Of a DNA stretch of 64,000 nt, positions 12,964 to 25,190 are shown in pieces (within the stretch, counting starts at the first letter, position 1; each line of letters starts with the position of its first letter). Made by a program: the position numbers and the translations under genes. The DNA is taken from contig NC_071671.1 of NCBI RefSeq assembly GCF_028554725.1, positions 59,721,501-59,785,500 on the forward strand. Reading direction: 5' to 3'. This DNA is from Zeugodacus cucurbitae. Taxonomy: Eukaryota; Arthropoda; Insecta; Diptera; Tephritidae. The notes beneath the pieces are model-generated. The model did no database searches. It saw only the letters and a program-made list of their open reading frames with translations, and was not told the origin of the DNA.

Positions 12964-13391
12964 GCCTTTTCACACAGCCAAATTAATTGATTAATTAAAA
13001 TTTTGATTGAGAAACAAGTTTTTGTCCTTCACATTGTCGGCTACTCGATAATCGACATTTAATATATATATGTATATGTATATATATATAGTATTATACA
13101 TTTTTGTTTTTGCTTTTCGTAAGAAGTTGATAAGTTTCATCAGCTGATTGCTATTTTTAGCAGTGACATCTACCGTCGCGTAGCGTAAAAAACAACTCAC
13201 AAACAAAGAATATATATATATATATATATAACAAATACTGTCTTTGTCGCGGACAGTTTGTATTTCATTTCGATTAAAATTCAATTAAAAGTTAATGTAG
13301 AATTTTGGTTTGTATGGTAAATCGATCTTAATCAGCGTTTTAATCGAACAGAAGCCGTTTAATTGATCAATTAGCTTCTGTGTGAAAAGGC
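12964..13391. mobile_element. MITE family 1, copy A (TA-flanked)
   Basis: The left end GCCTTTTCACACAG is the exact reverse complement of the right end CTGTGTGAAAAGGC, and the subterminal AATTGATTAATT block is also roughly inverted. The flanks are TA on the left and TG on the right (probably a mutated TA). The whole element aligns with copy B at 24222-24599, sharing the ACTCGATAATCGA, TTTCATCAGCTGATTG and CATCTACCGT blocks. Copy A is longer because TA runs have expanded at about 13063-13090 and 13209-13230. It encodes no protein. The TA flank and inverted ends suggest mobilisation by a Tc1/mariner-type transposase; this is inference. Confidence 0.85.
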
Positions 13392-13639
13392 TGTAACTGA
13401 AAGGCGTTCAAATTACCAGATTTATTGTCTTTTTATTAAGGTAAAAAAACACTAAACCAAAGCAGTGTAGCCCATGAAAAATTTGGCAATTTTCGTGAAT
13501 TTTTTTTTTAAGAAAGTACTCGATCGAATGTTTCGAAGTTTTAAGAATTTTTTGTTTACAAAACTATTGAAAAATAACGGAGTTATGTGCTGTCTTGGGG
13601 GGTGTCCAAAAGAAAAAAATCTCCCAACTGCTGACATGG

Positions 13640-14188
13640 CACAGTGGTTCAGTTTGTATGAAGGCGCGGTCATAAATACTTCCCGTTGAGATATCGCTAT
13701 GAAATTTTCACCAAAAATCTTGAAAAATATTTTAAATATATATTAAAAAAATTGACTACTAGGTCCTATAGCTCCCATAGAACAGTAATTGCTATTATAT
13801 GGTAATGATGTGCAAAAATATTTCCCATGGCCATGGTTGGAGCGTCAAAACTTTCAGTAAGGCTTTGGAAAAAAAGTTTAGAAAGCGATAAACAAGCTGA
13901 ACATGATTTGTCGTTATAAAATAATCTTGATTCGTTAACCTGAACAATTACCAGATCAAATGGAAGTCCTTTGTTTCTGCGAAATTAAAAAAAAATTCTG
14001 ATGTTGTTTAAAAAAAAATCCGGTTGTTCATGCATTTAACTCTATTTGTAGAAAGTACCGTTAGATTTTTAGGAAAACCCGGTTTGCAAATAGGAAGTGT
14101 AGACAATTTAGAGGCCATCAGTATACATTTTGTCGAAAAATCGTGAGATGGATTTTTTTGATTTTTGGCCTATGGCGGAACCACTGTG
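13640..14188. mobile_element. Short Transib-like non-autonomous element
   Basis: The element begins CACAGTGGTTC and ends GAACCACTGTG, an 11-bp perfect inverted repeat. It is flanked on both sides by the 5-bp direct repeat CATGG (13635-13639 and 14189-14193). Transib elements, the transposon relatives of RAG recombination signals, have termini starting CAC(A/G)(A/G)TGG and make 5-bp target duplications, so both features fit. The 549-bp interior has no recognisable transposase. ORFs such as 13474-13689 cross the boundary and are not part of it. Classification rests on ends and target duplication only. Confidence 0.65.
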
Positions 14189-14193
14189 CATGG

Positions 14194-17100
14194 TTCCGGA
14201 ATCAGGCCGAATGGGTAGCTGAAACAAAATAATTCAAAAAGGTTATTAAAGTTGAAGGTATTTTCTATACATTGACCAACGATTTTGTAAAATATCAAAA
14301 ATTAACGAAATTCCGTATATGTATGTATGTATATGTTCATTATTTACTATTGAAAAATATCGCTAATTTACCCATATTTGGCATCCTGATACTTTTTAAA
14401 TTAAATTTTCAATGTATTTCTCTTTTTCAAAATCCAAAGCATTCTCTGTCATTTTCATTTATTGTCATTTCAGCACATGACAAAATAAACAGTTGTACTC
14501 ATTGTGTCATGCGCAAAAATAATGACATTAATCGAAATGTCATAAGTGACGCTGTCAACATTTTTTGGGCCAACAAAGGCAATATTGCCATACGCACTAA
14601 CCATACCGACCACACAGCACATTTATATTAACAAGTAGTAAGCGGGTCATCAGAAATGCCTGTTTGTATGTTTGTGTGTGTTGCCTGATGATTGCCCGTT
14701 TCGATTGGTGCGCATGGAATTCATAATTAAACATTAATTCGAAGCCAATAGAATTATCAATACAGACAATTGTGCATAGTCCTATGCAAGCATCATTATA
14801 CATGCCAAACTGGCATAATGTGTGTTCCTAATATAAATGCTAGAGTGTGTGTGTGTGTATGTTTGTGCCTACATTTATAGGCATTTGCGAGCCTTCGTTC
14901 AATTGTGTTGACATATGCCGTAAATTGGCTTGTCAATTGGTTGCATTTTAATGAAATTTGATTAGTCAGACGAGTGGTTGAAATCAACATAACGAAAACA
15001 ACAACAAATTGGTAGTTGTTGTTGTTCACTTATAAAATGGTGTGAAATATTAATGATTGCCTGACGTGCGGCAATTGCATAAAATATCCAAATTTGTTAT
15101 ATTACCAACCACAACAACGGACAACGGACAACGGACAACAACAACAACAGCAACAGCTGCATTTGCAATGCGGTTAACACTGATTACCGGCAAATAATTC
15201 GAGTTCAATCAATTTGCCTGCTGCTTGATGAAATTATCACAATTTTGTTTTTGTTGTTGTATATATGTTGTACATATGTATAAATCATGGATGTATGCAT
15301 CTGCAGTTTTTTGCCAATTCTGTTTACAATTTTTGCCGAATTAGTGCTTTTGGTTGACCGGCCATGTCGACGGTTAGCGGTTAGCTATTTTATTGTTGTT
15401 CTTGTGGCTGCTCGCTCATTCGCCTGGTTAGTTGTAGTTGTCGCTTTTGCAGTGTTGTCTTGTTTGTGGTCAGTTGTCGTCGTTGTTGTTGTTGTTGTTG
15501 TTGCTATTGTTTGATTGACATTTCATGATTATAACTTGTAAGCTAACTTTGTCTGCATCGCTATTCATGTGTCATGCGTTTATTGTGCGGTTTTTGGTTG
15601 CAAATCTTATATTGCACAAAATATGTTGCGTGCTTTTAGGCGCTTGAACTGTTTGTGGTCATAATTTGTTGTTTTATATGGCGTAGGATGGAGGGATATG
15701 AATTTGGAGAGAATATTAGTTGCTGTAAATGGTTGATGGGTAATTTCAGAGGTTTTGAAAAAAATAAATTATTAAAATAATATTGGAAAATTGTTGAAAT
15801 TTTTTGAAATATTTGATATGGAAACAATTCATTTTTTGTGTATTTTAGATATATAATGAAATAGTAATTATATATCTCTAATATACTCTTTAAATATAAA
15901 TTTGTGTGTATGTATATTTATATACCTACATAAAAAGTGCGGCATACCTAAAGGCGTTTTAATATTTTTTATATGAAATCTACAAACTGCTGCCAATATT
16001 AATGAGAGTTATTCATTTATCAAAATTCATAACATTTATTATTATCTAAAATTTTTAAATACTAATCTAAATTATATTAATCCATACTTCAAATATATTT
16101 GCATACTTTTGGGCAATTATTTGTTTGTGCCCCAAGCCTTAGTTTAGTTACCGGTAATTTAAAAATATACTTAGATGCATTTAATTACAGAATTTGGCAA
16201 ATAAAAATACATAAAATAATGCTCACCTGAAAATTTGGTCATAATAAATAGCATACATTTCGGAGCCGACACAAATATTTTAGAAGTGGCATACATTTTG
16301 AGCTATGATCATAGTTTATTTGTAATAATATTTGTATTTAATATTAAATAAATATAATGCTCAAATAAATCATTTATTAAAAAATAATTTATTAAATACA
16401 TTTAATTTCAACCAAGGTCTACTTTTAGGCAAATTGTGTAAGGCGTACAAATTTGCCGCTATTTTTTTAACTTTTTGTACTTTTAAGAGCATGCAAATTT
16501 TCTATAAATACTCTCAATGCTAGACTTTTATATATTTTTATTTTTTTTTTTGTTTTTTTTTGAGTGTTTTATTGCACAGCCACAAATGGTTCAACTGAAG
16601 TGTACTTGCCACAAATATTTATTTACTTTACTTGTATATATTTACACTAAACTCTATCAGCTACTTATGATATGCAGCACATGAAAAATGGGTACCTATA
16701 ATACAATTATTTATATATATGTACATATGTATATGAGGTGTTCAGCAGCAGCTGCTCCCATTACGCATTGATGCTTGAAAATCGTGCATTTAATAAAAAT
16801 AAAATAAATCGCCTCACCTCTCCGATATTAATTGGCACTGGCACTAAAATAATTGAAGCGTGTAAATCAAGAGTAAGATGAATGGTATGTGGTGGGCAGC
16901 TAATATACAGATGTACATATTCTTTTAAATTTATATATATTTTTCACAGAATTGATTGTTCTGTATATATAAGTATATATCTGAAAAGTAGTTCAGATTT
17001 GTTGGACTGGCAGAATGCTGGCTAAGAACTTTTTACGGAGGTTGACTTACCTTGCCTTACCCAACTGTCTGGTTTTAAGATGTTATTGAAAGCGATTGTT

Positions 17101-17408
17101 TATTGTTGTTGTTTTTGGCGAAGTTTCAATATGCTCAATGTACTCATTTCATTAACTCGGTTCATTTAAAATAAAACAGCGGAGGCGGTTAAGTTTTCAC
17201 TCAAATAAGTTTCATTTCAGGCCTTTACAAAAGCTAATGGGTAGCGAAAATTTCGGAAATGAACTAAAAATATGATTCAAAACGAGTTGAGAATATAAGC
17301 TTATCTATAAATGTAAAATGTAAGACATATTAAAGAGAAAGGAAATTGAGGCATGGAATTGTTTTAACTAATTCATTAAGGAAAATTCAAATGAGATGAA
17401 AAATACCT
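14194..17408. other. AT-rich non-coding stretch
   Basis: No gene seen. It contains a (GT)n tract near 14846-14860, a CAACAACAACAA run near 15137, a (GTT)n run at 15482-15502 and TTTAGGCGC at 15635-15643. ORFs are short and low in complexity. Confidence 0.5.
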
Positions 17409-17434
17409 TAACATAACATAACATAACATAACAT
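17409..17434. repeat. Pentamer microsatellite (ACATA)n
   Basis: Five tandem ACATA units, starting in CTTAACATAACATA. Confidence 0.9.
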
Positions 17435-18696
17435 TCTATGTTTTTTCAACGACGTTGATATAAATTCAACAAAACCCATACTTAATCTTCACAAATTATG
17501 CGTTTCCCATGCGTCTTGTGGAAATTTCTTTCCTTTAGCTCACATACTCTTTCTAAACTACTCATTCTTAGGTAGGGCAGAGTTGCACTGGCATCCGCTT
17601 GCACATCCCTAATTTTGTGCACTGCCAATTCCCATTTGTAGACGTTCAATGATTTTCCAATACTTGGGTAGTGCACCAGCTACCATCATTTCTAATGTTA
17701 CTCATACGCCACCGCCTCCCACATCGCTAACATCATATCTGGCATGCGCATGTACGTGTGTATGGTTGGTTGGAAGGTTGGCGCGTCTGCGACACACTTG
17801 TTGCCCAGTTTTATTTCTGACAAATGCCCACTTTTCGCATCTCCGCTGCCCACAAGTGCTAAACCCTTCGCTGCTTCACATTGTCGCATAGTGTCAAATG
17901 GCTCTGGCGTTGTGTGTTTGTTGTAACATTGGCGCTAAGCCTGTCTATTAAGTTGGTTTACTGCTCGGTTGCACTAGCAATTGGCGCGTTTTCCTTTCGC
18001 TGAAGCCAGTGCAGCTCAAGCGACAGCGGATGTGCATATGCCAACGCTTTGACGCTAACCAGTTATCGTCATCACTGTCGCGCTGCGCTCTCCTCTCTTT
18101 ATCCACAACGCCTTAAGCGATGTATTTGACCTCATATTACCTTCAACATCTCCTCGCTTGCTCAAGCACACTTTCTTTCCATCGCTCGCTTCCTGTCAGT
18201 TGCAATTCACCGCTTTCTAGCCTGTTGCTCTGTGCACTGTATATTTGCTCTCGATAACTCAACTGTGTAATTGCTTCGGTGGTGGTGGTGGTGCGTTGGG
18301 TTTATTTATTTTTCGTGCCACTCGACAACCGGGTTTCTGCTGCTCACAGCTCTCAAAATCTCTGGCCATTGATTGCTGATTTATGTTACAAAAAATATAT
18401 TTCCATTTGAGACGTTCGATTTCTTTATGTACTTCCCTGCGTTGCTTGTCTTCAACTTCCTTATTTACGGCGGAGACTATATTACCGCCGTGGAAATTTA
18501 TGGCATAACGGGAAAAATAGTAAAATGAGTTTGTGTTGTGTGTGTGTGTTGTAAAATGTTAACTCGCTCATAAAAGCTTTCGCTGTGCCAACGAGTAGCG
18601 TGGGCAAAGATTTATTGTTGCCTGCGGAAGGTTAAAATGTTGTTCGAATGAAGGCAATGAACAGGAAGCTTAAACTTATACTTAAATTTGAACTTT
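17435..18696. other. Non-coding stretch, somewhat GC-richer
   Basis: No gene seen. Between about 17650 and 18250 the DNA is less AT-rich, and overlapping 60-80 codon ORFs occur on both strands, none with a recognisable domain. A short GGT run is at 18279-18293. Confidence 0.45.
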
Positions 18697-19490
18697 TGCT
18701 CAAACTTCAACTTAAACTTAAACTTAAACTTAAACTTAAACTAAACTTAAGCTTAAACTTAAACTTAAACTTAAACTTAAACTTAAACTTAAACTTAAAC
18801 TTAAACTTAAACTTAAACTTAAACCTAAACTTAAACTTAAACTTAAACTTAAACTTAAACTTAAACTTAAACTTAAACTTAAACTTAAACTTAAACTTAA
18901 ACTTAAACTTAAACTTAAAGTTAAACTTAAACTTAAACTTAAACTTAAACTTAAACTAAACTTAAACTTAAACTTAAACTTAAACTTAAACTTAAACTTA
19001 AACTTAAACTTAAACTTAAACCTAAACTTAAACTTAAACTTAAACTTAAACTTAAACTTAAACTTAAACTTAGACTTAAACTTAAACTTAAACTTAAACT
19101 TAAACTTAAACATAACCTTAAACTTAAACTTAAACATAAACTTGAGCTTTAACTTAAACTTAAACTTAAACTTAAACTTAAACTTAAACTTAAACTTAAA
19201 CTTAAACTTAAACTTAAACTTAAACTTAAACTTAAACTTAAACTTAAACTTAAACTTAAACTTAAACTTAAACTTAAACTTAAACTTAAACTTAAACTTA
19301 AACTTAAACGTAAACTTAAACTTAAACTTAAACGTAAACTTAAACTTAAACTTAAACTTAAACTTAAACTTAAACTTAAACTTAAACTTAAACTTAAACT
19401 TAAACTTAAACTTAAACTTAAACTTAAACTTAAACTTAAACTTAAACTTAAACTTGAGCTTTAACTTAAACTTCAGCTTAAACTTATTGC
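18697..19490. repeat. CTTAAA hexamer satellite, about 130 units
   Basis: Nearly 800 bp of tandem CTTAAA (equivalently AAACTT). Interruptions include two 1-nt losses (ACTAAACT near 18740 and 18954), CCTAAA near 18823 and 19020, AGTTAA near 18919, TTAGAC near 19070, a CATAACC/CATAAA block at 19110-19138 and GTAAAC variants near 19310 and 19334. The rare block CTTGAGCTTTAACTTAAAC occurs at 19141 and again at 19453, 312 bp (52 units) apart, pointing to a segmental duplication or unequal exchange inside the array. The resulting Leu-Asn, Lys-Phe and Ser-Leu dipeptide ORFs are artefacts of the repeat. Confidence 0.97.
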
Positions 19491-20691
19491 ATATATGTTA
19501 CCTTCCAAAATAGTCACATTTCACTGTCATGTCTCAAGTTAAACTCTCGAACTTAGCAACAAATATACTTACTGAATATAAACCGCAAATACAGTAGGCT
19601 TACGCACACAGACATAACCACAACTCAACGCCACGTGCAACGCATGCAAAGACACTTTCAAAAATTAAAATTAATAATAATGAACTAAGCAGCTTAGCAG
19701 GCAGCCAACGTGCTAACACCAATATGCATGTGCTAATGCATGACTCACATACCTACAAATGCAAATATCTCTGTTTGTATATCACTCCGGTGTGTGTGTG
19801 TGCAAGGCATTTGGCGCCACTTTTGGGTGTCTTTAAGTAAAATGCCAAACGGCACACATTCGGCATATGTATGCTGCTTGCGGCTATAATGGGTTAATTG
19901 CAGCTCATTTATTATTGCGTACAGGCAAATATGCAGAGCTGCGACAGGTTGTTAATAAATCTCACTTCCAAATGCAAGTGCTGCAAGCGCCTGTGTGTTC
20001 GTGTGTGTGTGTGTGTGTGTATATTATCAGGCAAATATACATTTGATGTGTCTATATGAACTACGAAAATGTGGCTTTTGTGTGAATTATTACAATATTT
20101 ATGGCAATTATGCCAATTGCATATGTGTTGTTGTTGCTGTTGTTGTAGCAAATGTAATACCGTAATTCAATTGCGTCTGGCAACATTACCAGAGATAGGC
20201 CAATCACCTTTGGTGACAGGCAGACAGGCAATTGAAGGCATAAATCAAAAATGTAAAGCAAAATAGAGATGTATAACAGGTGTATAACTAGTTATCATAT
20301 GTGTGTAGATTAATATATATATAATTGCTTGGCACATATGTGCGATTTGACAATTTCATGGGCTTAATGAAGCATCAGTTGTCATATTATATTACATTTT
20401 ACACCTGCCCAGCTGGCATTATTTATATGTCTTCTCTTTATATATATGACTGTGTCTATATGTTGTTATTGTTGTTTATTTGCGCTTTATTTGTATTGGT
20501 GCATGCTCACAAACCACTACTAAAGTCGTAATTATAAATTTATATTCAATTTACACCCCACAAAGCTGTAGGGATTGGTCAGCAGACTGTTAAAGAGCCG
20601 ACCAATCTGTGCAGATGTGAATAAATATATACAAATCTATGCACAAAGCTTTAATTTAAAGCTTGACTTTAGGCAAATATGGTAATTTAGA

Positions 20692-20732
<41 letters not shown>

Positions 20733-23700
20733 AGGAGCTAACATTCAGCGATAGCTTGTTTGGGAAGGTTTTCCTAAGAAAATGACATCTTTGTTGCACC
20801 AAACAATATTATTTTTAAATAGTATACAATTAAAATATATTATTATTAATAATAGCATTATTTAATAGTTAGCAAAATTTGCCTTAATAATATAAAAAAA
20901 AAATAAAAACATTAAAAAAATCAAAATGTATTCAAATCAGTATCAAAATATTACGTCAATTACAATTTTAAACTAGTTATTGATTAATTTAATGATAACT
21001 AGCTGCAGAAAAACATAAATTTCGATTTCTTTTCATCGAAAATAAAGCGATAATGCAAAATATATGGACTGGTCCGAAAGTAACTAGTTGAGAACTAGTC
21101 ACTTAAAAACTTTTTTTTACATAACCAATTAGTTTAACAATAAAAAAAAACTTGAAAATTGAAGCATTTAAACATCTACGTTGTTTTTTTAGTATTTGCT
21201 GCTAAGTAATAGAAAAGGGCATCAATCAGCTTCTAATTGAGTATCAAATACTAACTCGTCTCTAGCCGAAACTCAAAGTAAACAAGTGTAGATGTTGGTT
21301 TTAATATTTAAAAGCTGCTTTTGGAGTATATGCCATCACATATAGCTAGTAACAATATTGAGACTAGATTTGGTTAAACATTATGGTAGACTTGTGGGTA
21401 TATTTTGACTCAAGTGTCACCTATACAATATAGAGAAGAGCAATAAATTTATTATTTTATTACTCGATAAAAGACACGCAATAATACATATTTCGTAATT
21501 CAGTAAATTTTTCAAATTTTTGTTATCAATTTTTAATTAGTAATTTTTTTAATTTTTTTAATAATTTGTTAATTGTCGAAATTTAGCAAACATCCATATA
21601 ATTTTCTAAAAATACACAAATTTATTAACTCAATTCCATTCGAAAGTTCACAACTCACCATATGTACACGTATATATACATTCACACTTCATTGCTTAGC
21701 TTGTTGAGCGGTGTGAATTTTGAGCGTAAGTGCAGAATTTATTACATTTTAATTAAGTTAACAGAGTATGTTATTTGAATTCAAAAAGAGGAAATTTATG
21801 TTATGTCGTAATTTCACGAATTAAATGGAATTTAATTTCAGTTAATTTTGGTGAATTTCACAGGAAAGCTGTTGGTTGTCGCTATAGGATTTATTTAAAT
21901 TTACATTTAAGTAGTGAAACATAATTTTAGGAGCAATGAACGTTTTTGTCAGAATTTTTTTACAGTACCACATCCATACTCCAAAGTGGCCGCTTAGGCA
22001 ATTGCAACCAGGTGTGTTAATACCATCATTTTTATTATCACTTTCGTGACCCAAATATAAACTTTTATGGCGCCTAAATGTAGACTTGAAATTTTGTTCA
22101 ACTATGCATTTGCTCACCCATTTAGCTCTACTTAAACACATTCCTGCTATCGATTTGATCGCGAAGTTTAACCCGTTCCTAATTAAACCTTAATTATCAA
22201 AGTCGCATTAGCCCGTTAGTTTGGTGGTAACGGCATAGTTGGCATATTTCGCTGGCGTTTGCTATCAATGCGCGCTTACAAATCCAAGTTGTTATCCGTT
22301 TTGGCGCCAAATGTGGCTGCCATTAGCAAGCCACTCTAATGACCAAGAAATGTTGGAGGAGCGTAATGGTATGCCACACTGCAAATTGCCGTTGTTTATA
22401 TTTATATAGGTGGTTTAATAAACTATTTACGTATATTTTTGATAAAGATGTCCTCGACATGAAAGCGCAATACTTAAAGATTATGAGCATATAAGGCTGC
22501 TTTGATTAATAATTTTTTGTACTTTGACTTAGTAAACAGTGTATTTAAACTCTCTATATTTTAATAAACTGACTAAATAGCAGTTATTTAAAATTTTTTG
22601 GATTTTATAACTAGTTACAAACTAGTTATTTTAGGACTAGTATATTGTTTTTAACTTTAAATATTAAAATTTTTACAAAAAATTGGTTAGCGGCAATATC
22701 AGTTGGCCATTTCCTTTAAAACTAGCACTAAAATCGATTTATTAAAAAAATAAACACTATCTATCGAGCAGTAGTAGCAATAATCACTACACTGAATTAA
22801 ATTTGTACACATTTTCTGAAATATCAAACAAAGCGAACCTTACCACTCAAAAAATACCATATAACTCACTTTCAACTAGTTACAAATTAGTCCACTTTAA
22901 ACTAGTATCAATATTGGTGAATATGGCACTACTTCCGTAACTATTTTGTATGAACTCGCATTCTCTCTTGCAGCGGTCATTTAGTAACGCCCCATTTGCA
23001 ATAAATGTAGTTGTAATTATGATGAAACTTTAGAAAATTAAAAAGCAAAAGAAATCTAAAAATAATTACAACAAAACAGATTCCACAACACACACAAATA
23101 CACATTCCAACTCCACAATTGCATAACAGCCACGCCAGCTAGCGGCGCTAATGTCATGCTGATTGCCGTTATAAATTCGGCAGACTAAGTCGCCAAAGCC
23201 AATGCCGGCGTTCTTTCATGCTTTCATTAATGGTAAATAGCGAGCTTAATTTGTTGTTATTGTTGTTTGTTTTTCCTACTATTTTTGACAATTTCGCCGT
23301 TATCTCTTAACATGCGGTTATTGTTGTTATTTTCTTTTACTGCATCACTGTTCCTGTTCTTGTTATTCAGCTGTTAACAGCTTCCGCAGCTGCATTGGCC
23401 TGGCTTGCACATTTCGCAACGCCATAAAGTATGCAACAAATGCGCGCCGCGCGAAAAACTTTCCACCAACACTCGCATATTCCACGTTTTGCGCATTTGT
23501 GGCAAGCAAAGTTTGCTGCGATAGTTTTTCAATTTACCAAAGGGGGGTATTGTGCGGAGGTTGGGATCATTTCAGTGACTCCAAACACACACTCATACTG
23601 GCTATAGATATGTATGTGTGAGAGATACTCGAGTGCAATCCTTCCACATTTTGTTGCAACTCTCCTATCCCCTTACAAGCAGTGCGTAATTTTTCTTGCA

Positions 23701-24221
23701 TGTTGTCAACAACGGCTTCTCCCTGCTTTATTGTCCTCTCTCTTTCTTCATCCTTTCTGCTGCTTTTTTGTTGTTGTTGTTTTTTACTTTTCCCCGCATA
23801 GTTTGGCGCAGGGATTTAGAGATTTTCAGTTTTTTTTTTGCTGACACTTTTGGCTGCCGTTTAACTAATGAATTCTTTGCGTTCTTTTGAGTTTGTTGCT
23901 CGCGATTTTGTTTTTGTTTTTGTTTTGCTGCGGTTATTAACTATTCGCTAAGTATACAACGACGTTTCGTAAATTGTTTGGTGATTTTGAGTATAAATAT
24001 TTTCCTCTCTGTGATTTATATGTTTTTCGTGAATTCTATGCTTTCAGGACAAAGGCTTAAAGTGGTTTAAGTTAAGCTTAATGAGGTGATTATTGAATTT
24101 TTCTTGAAGTTAATTTTCTCAAATGCCGCTTGTCTGCTTATTAAGAAACAATGATATCAGTAAGTAATATTTATTGATATAGCAATATCCTATGTACATA
24201 AGTCTTATAATATATGTAATA
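19491..24221. other. AT-rich non-coding stretch with AACTAGTT clusters
   Basis: No gene seen. It contains a (GT)n run near 20002-20020, a (TA)n tract at 20699-20727, and several AACTAGTT palindromes (20288, 20972, 21083, 22610, 22624, 22876). A stem GATTGGTC/GACCAATC lies near 20573-20607. TTTAGGCGC occurs on the minus strand at 22070-22078. Confidence 0.5.
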
Positions 24222-24599
24222 GTCTTTTCGCACAGCCAAATTAATTGATCAATTAAAATTTTAATTGAGAACTTATTTTTTGCCCTTCGCACTGCCGTCT
24301 ACTCGATAATCGATCAGCTGTTATACATTTTTGTTTCTGCTTTTCATTCGAAGTTGGTAAGTTTCATCAGCTGATTGATATTTTATTATTTATAGCCAGC
24401 ATCGGCATCTACCGTTGTGTAGCGTGAACAAGAACTCGCAGACTTTTTCACAGGGTTGCATTTCATTTACAACTCAATTTCAATTAAAAATTAGTGTAGA
24501 AAAATTAGACTTTTCTTTTCTATGGTAAATCAATCTAAATCGGCGCTTTAATCGAGCATAAGCCGTTTAATTGCTCAATTAGCTCCTGTGCGAAAAGGC
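24222..24599. mobile_element. MITE family 1, copy B (TA-flanked)
   Basis: The left end GTCTTTTCGCACAG and right end CTGTGCGAAAAGGC are inverted with one mismatch and flanked by TA at 24220-24221 and 24600-24601. It is collinear with copy A (12964-13391), sharing the ACTCGATAATCGA, TTTCATCAGCTGATTG and CATCTACCGT blocks and the AATTG-CAATTAGCT right subterminal block. It lacks the long TA expansions of copy A, so its 378 bp is closer to the ancestral length. No coding capacity. Confidence 0.88.
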
Positions 24600-24699
24600 T
24601 ATAACTCAGTATCTACTTTGAAGGCATTTTCATGAATTTATGTGTTTAGATATCAGATTTATAGATATCATTTTAATCTATAAAGCTCAAAATTTGCCG

Positions 24700-25190
24700 G
24701 AAATGAAATTCTGAAAAATCCCGAAATTTCGGGATTTTCCCGAAAACTGCAAAATTTCGGAATTACCATTTCTATAATGCAAAATATCGGCATTTAGTAC
24801 ATTATTCAATGTTTTTTGATTATAAACAACTTACTAAACTTAATTGATATAGATAATCCCAGCAATCCCGAAAATTCGGGATTTAATTTTTTTTGGATAA
24901 TAAATAGAAAATCACAAAATAAATAAAAAAAAAAATGAAATCCCGAAATGATAAAAAATGTCAATCCCGAAATTTTAATTATTTTAAAAATATTTTTTGA
25001 TTTTGCCCACCTTACAGGACCTTGCTCATATTTAGATTTTAATGAATCTCTCTTACCAATTTTAGAGAATTAATTGTTTCAAACATCGGAATATTTCAAA
25101 AGTGCTTATTGAGAAAATAAAATAGAAATATTTGAAATCCCGAAATAATAAAAATGTTAAACCCAAAATTTCCTGATTTTAAAATGTAAA
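24700..25190. repeat. Degenerate cluster of CCCGAAATT motifs with a palindrome
   Basis: AATCCCGAAATTTCGGGATT at 24717-24736 is a perfect 20-bp palindrome. Related pieces (TCCCGAAAA, TTCGGGATTT, ATCCCGAAATG, ATCCCGAAATTTT, ATCCCGAAATAAT) recur to about 25150, often beside AATAAAAATG-type spacers. No ORF follows it. It looks like a decayed repeat family of unknown type. Confidence 0.6.

Noticed and set aside
13636..13652. tRNA A-box-like TGGCACAGTGGTTC
   Set aside because: No B box or cloverleaf follows; the sequence is better explained as the terminus of the Transib-like element and its target duplication.
18697..19490. Telomeric repeat
   Set aside because: Flies lack short telomerase repeats, CTTAAA is not a known telomere motif, and the array is bounded by ordinary AT-rich DNA on both sides.
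18648..19513. Long ORFs of Leu-Asn, Lys-Phe and Ser-Leu dipeptides
   Set aside because: They are direct translations of the CTTAAA hexamer on both strands and change frame where single bases are lost.
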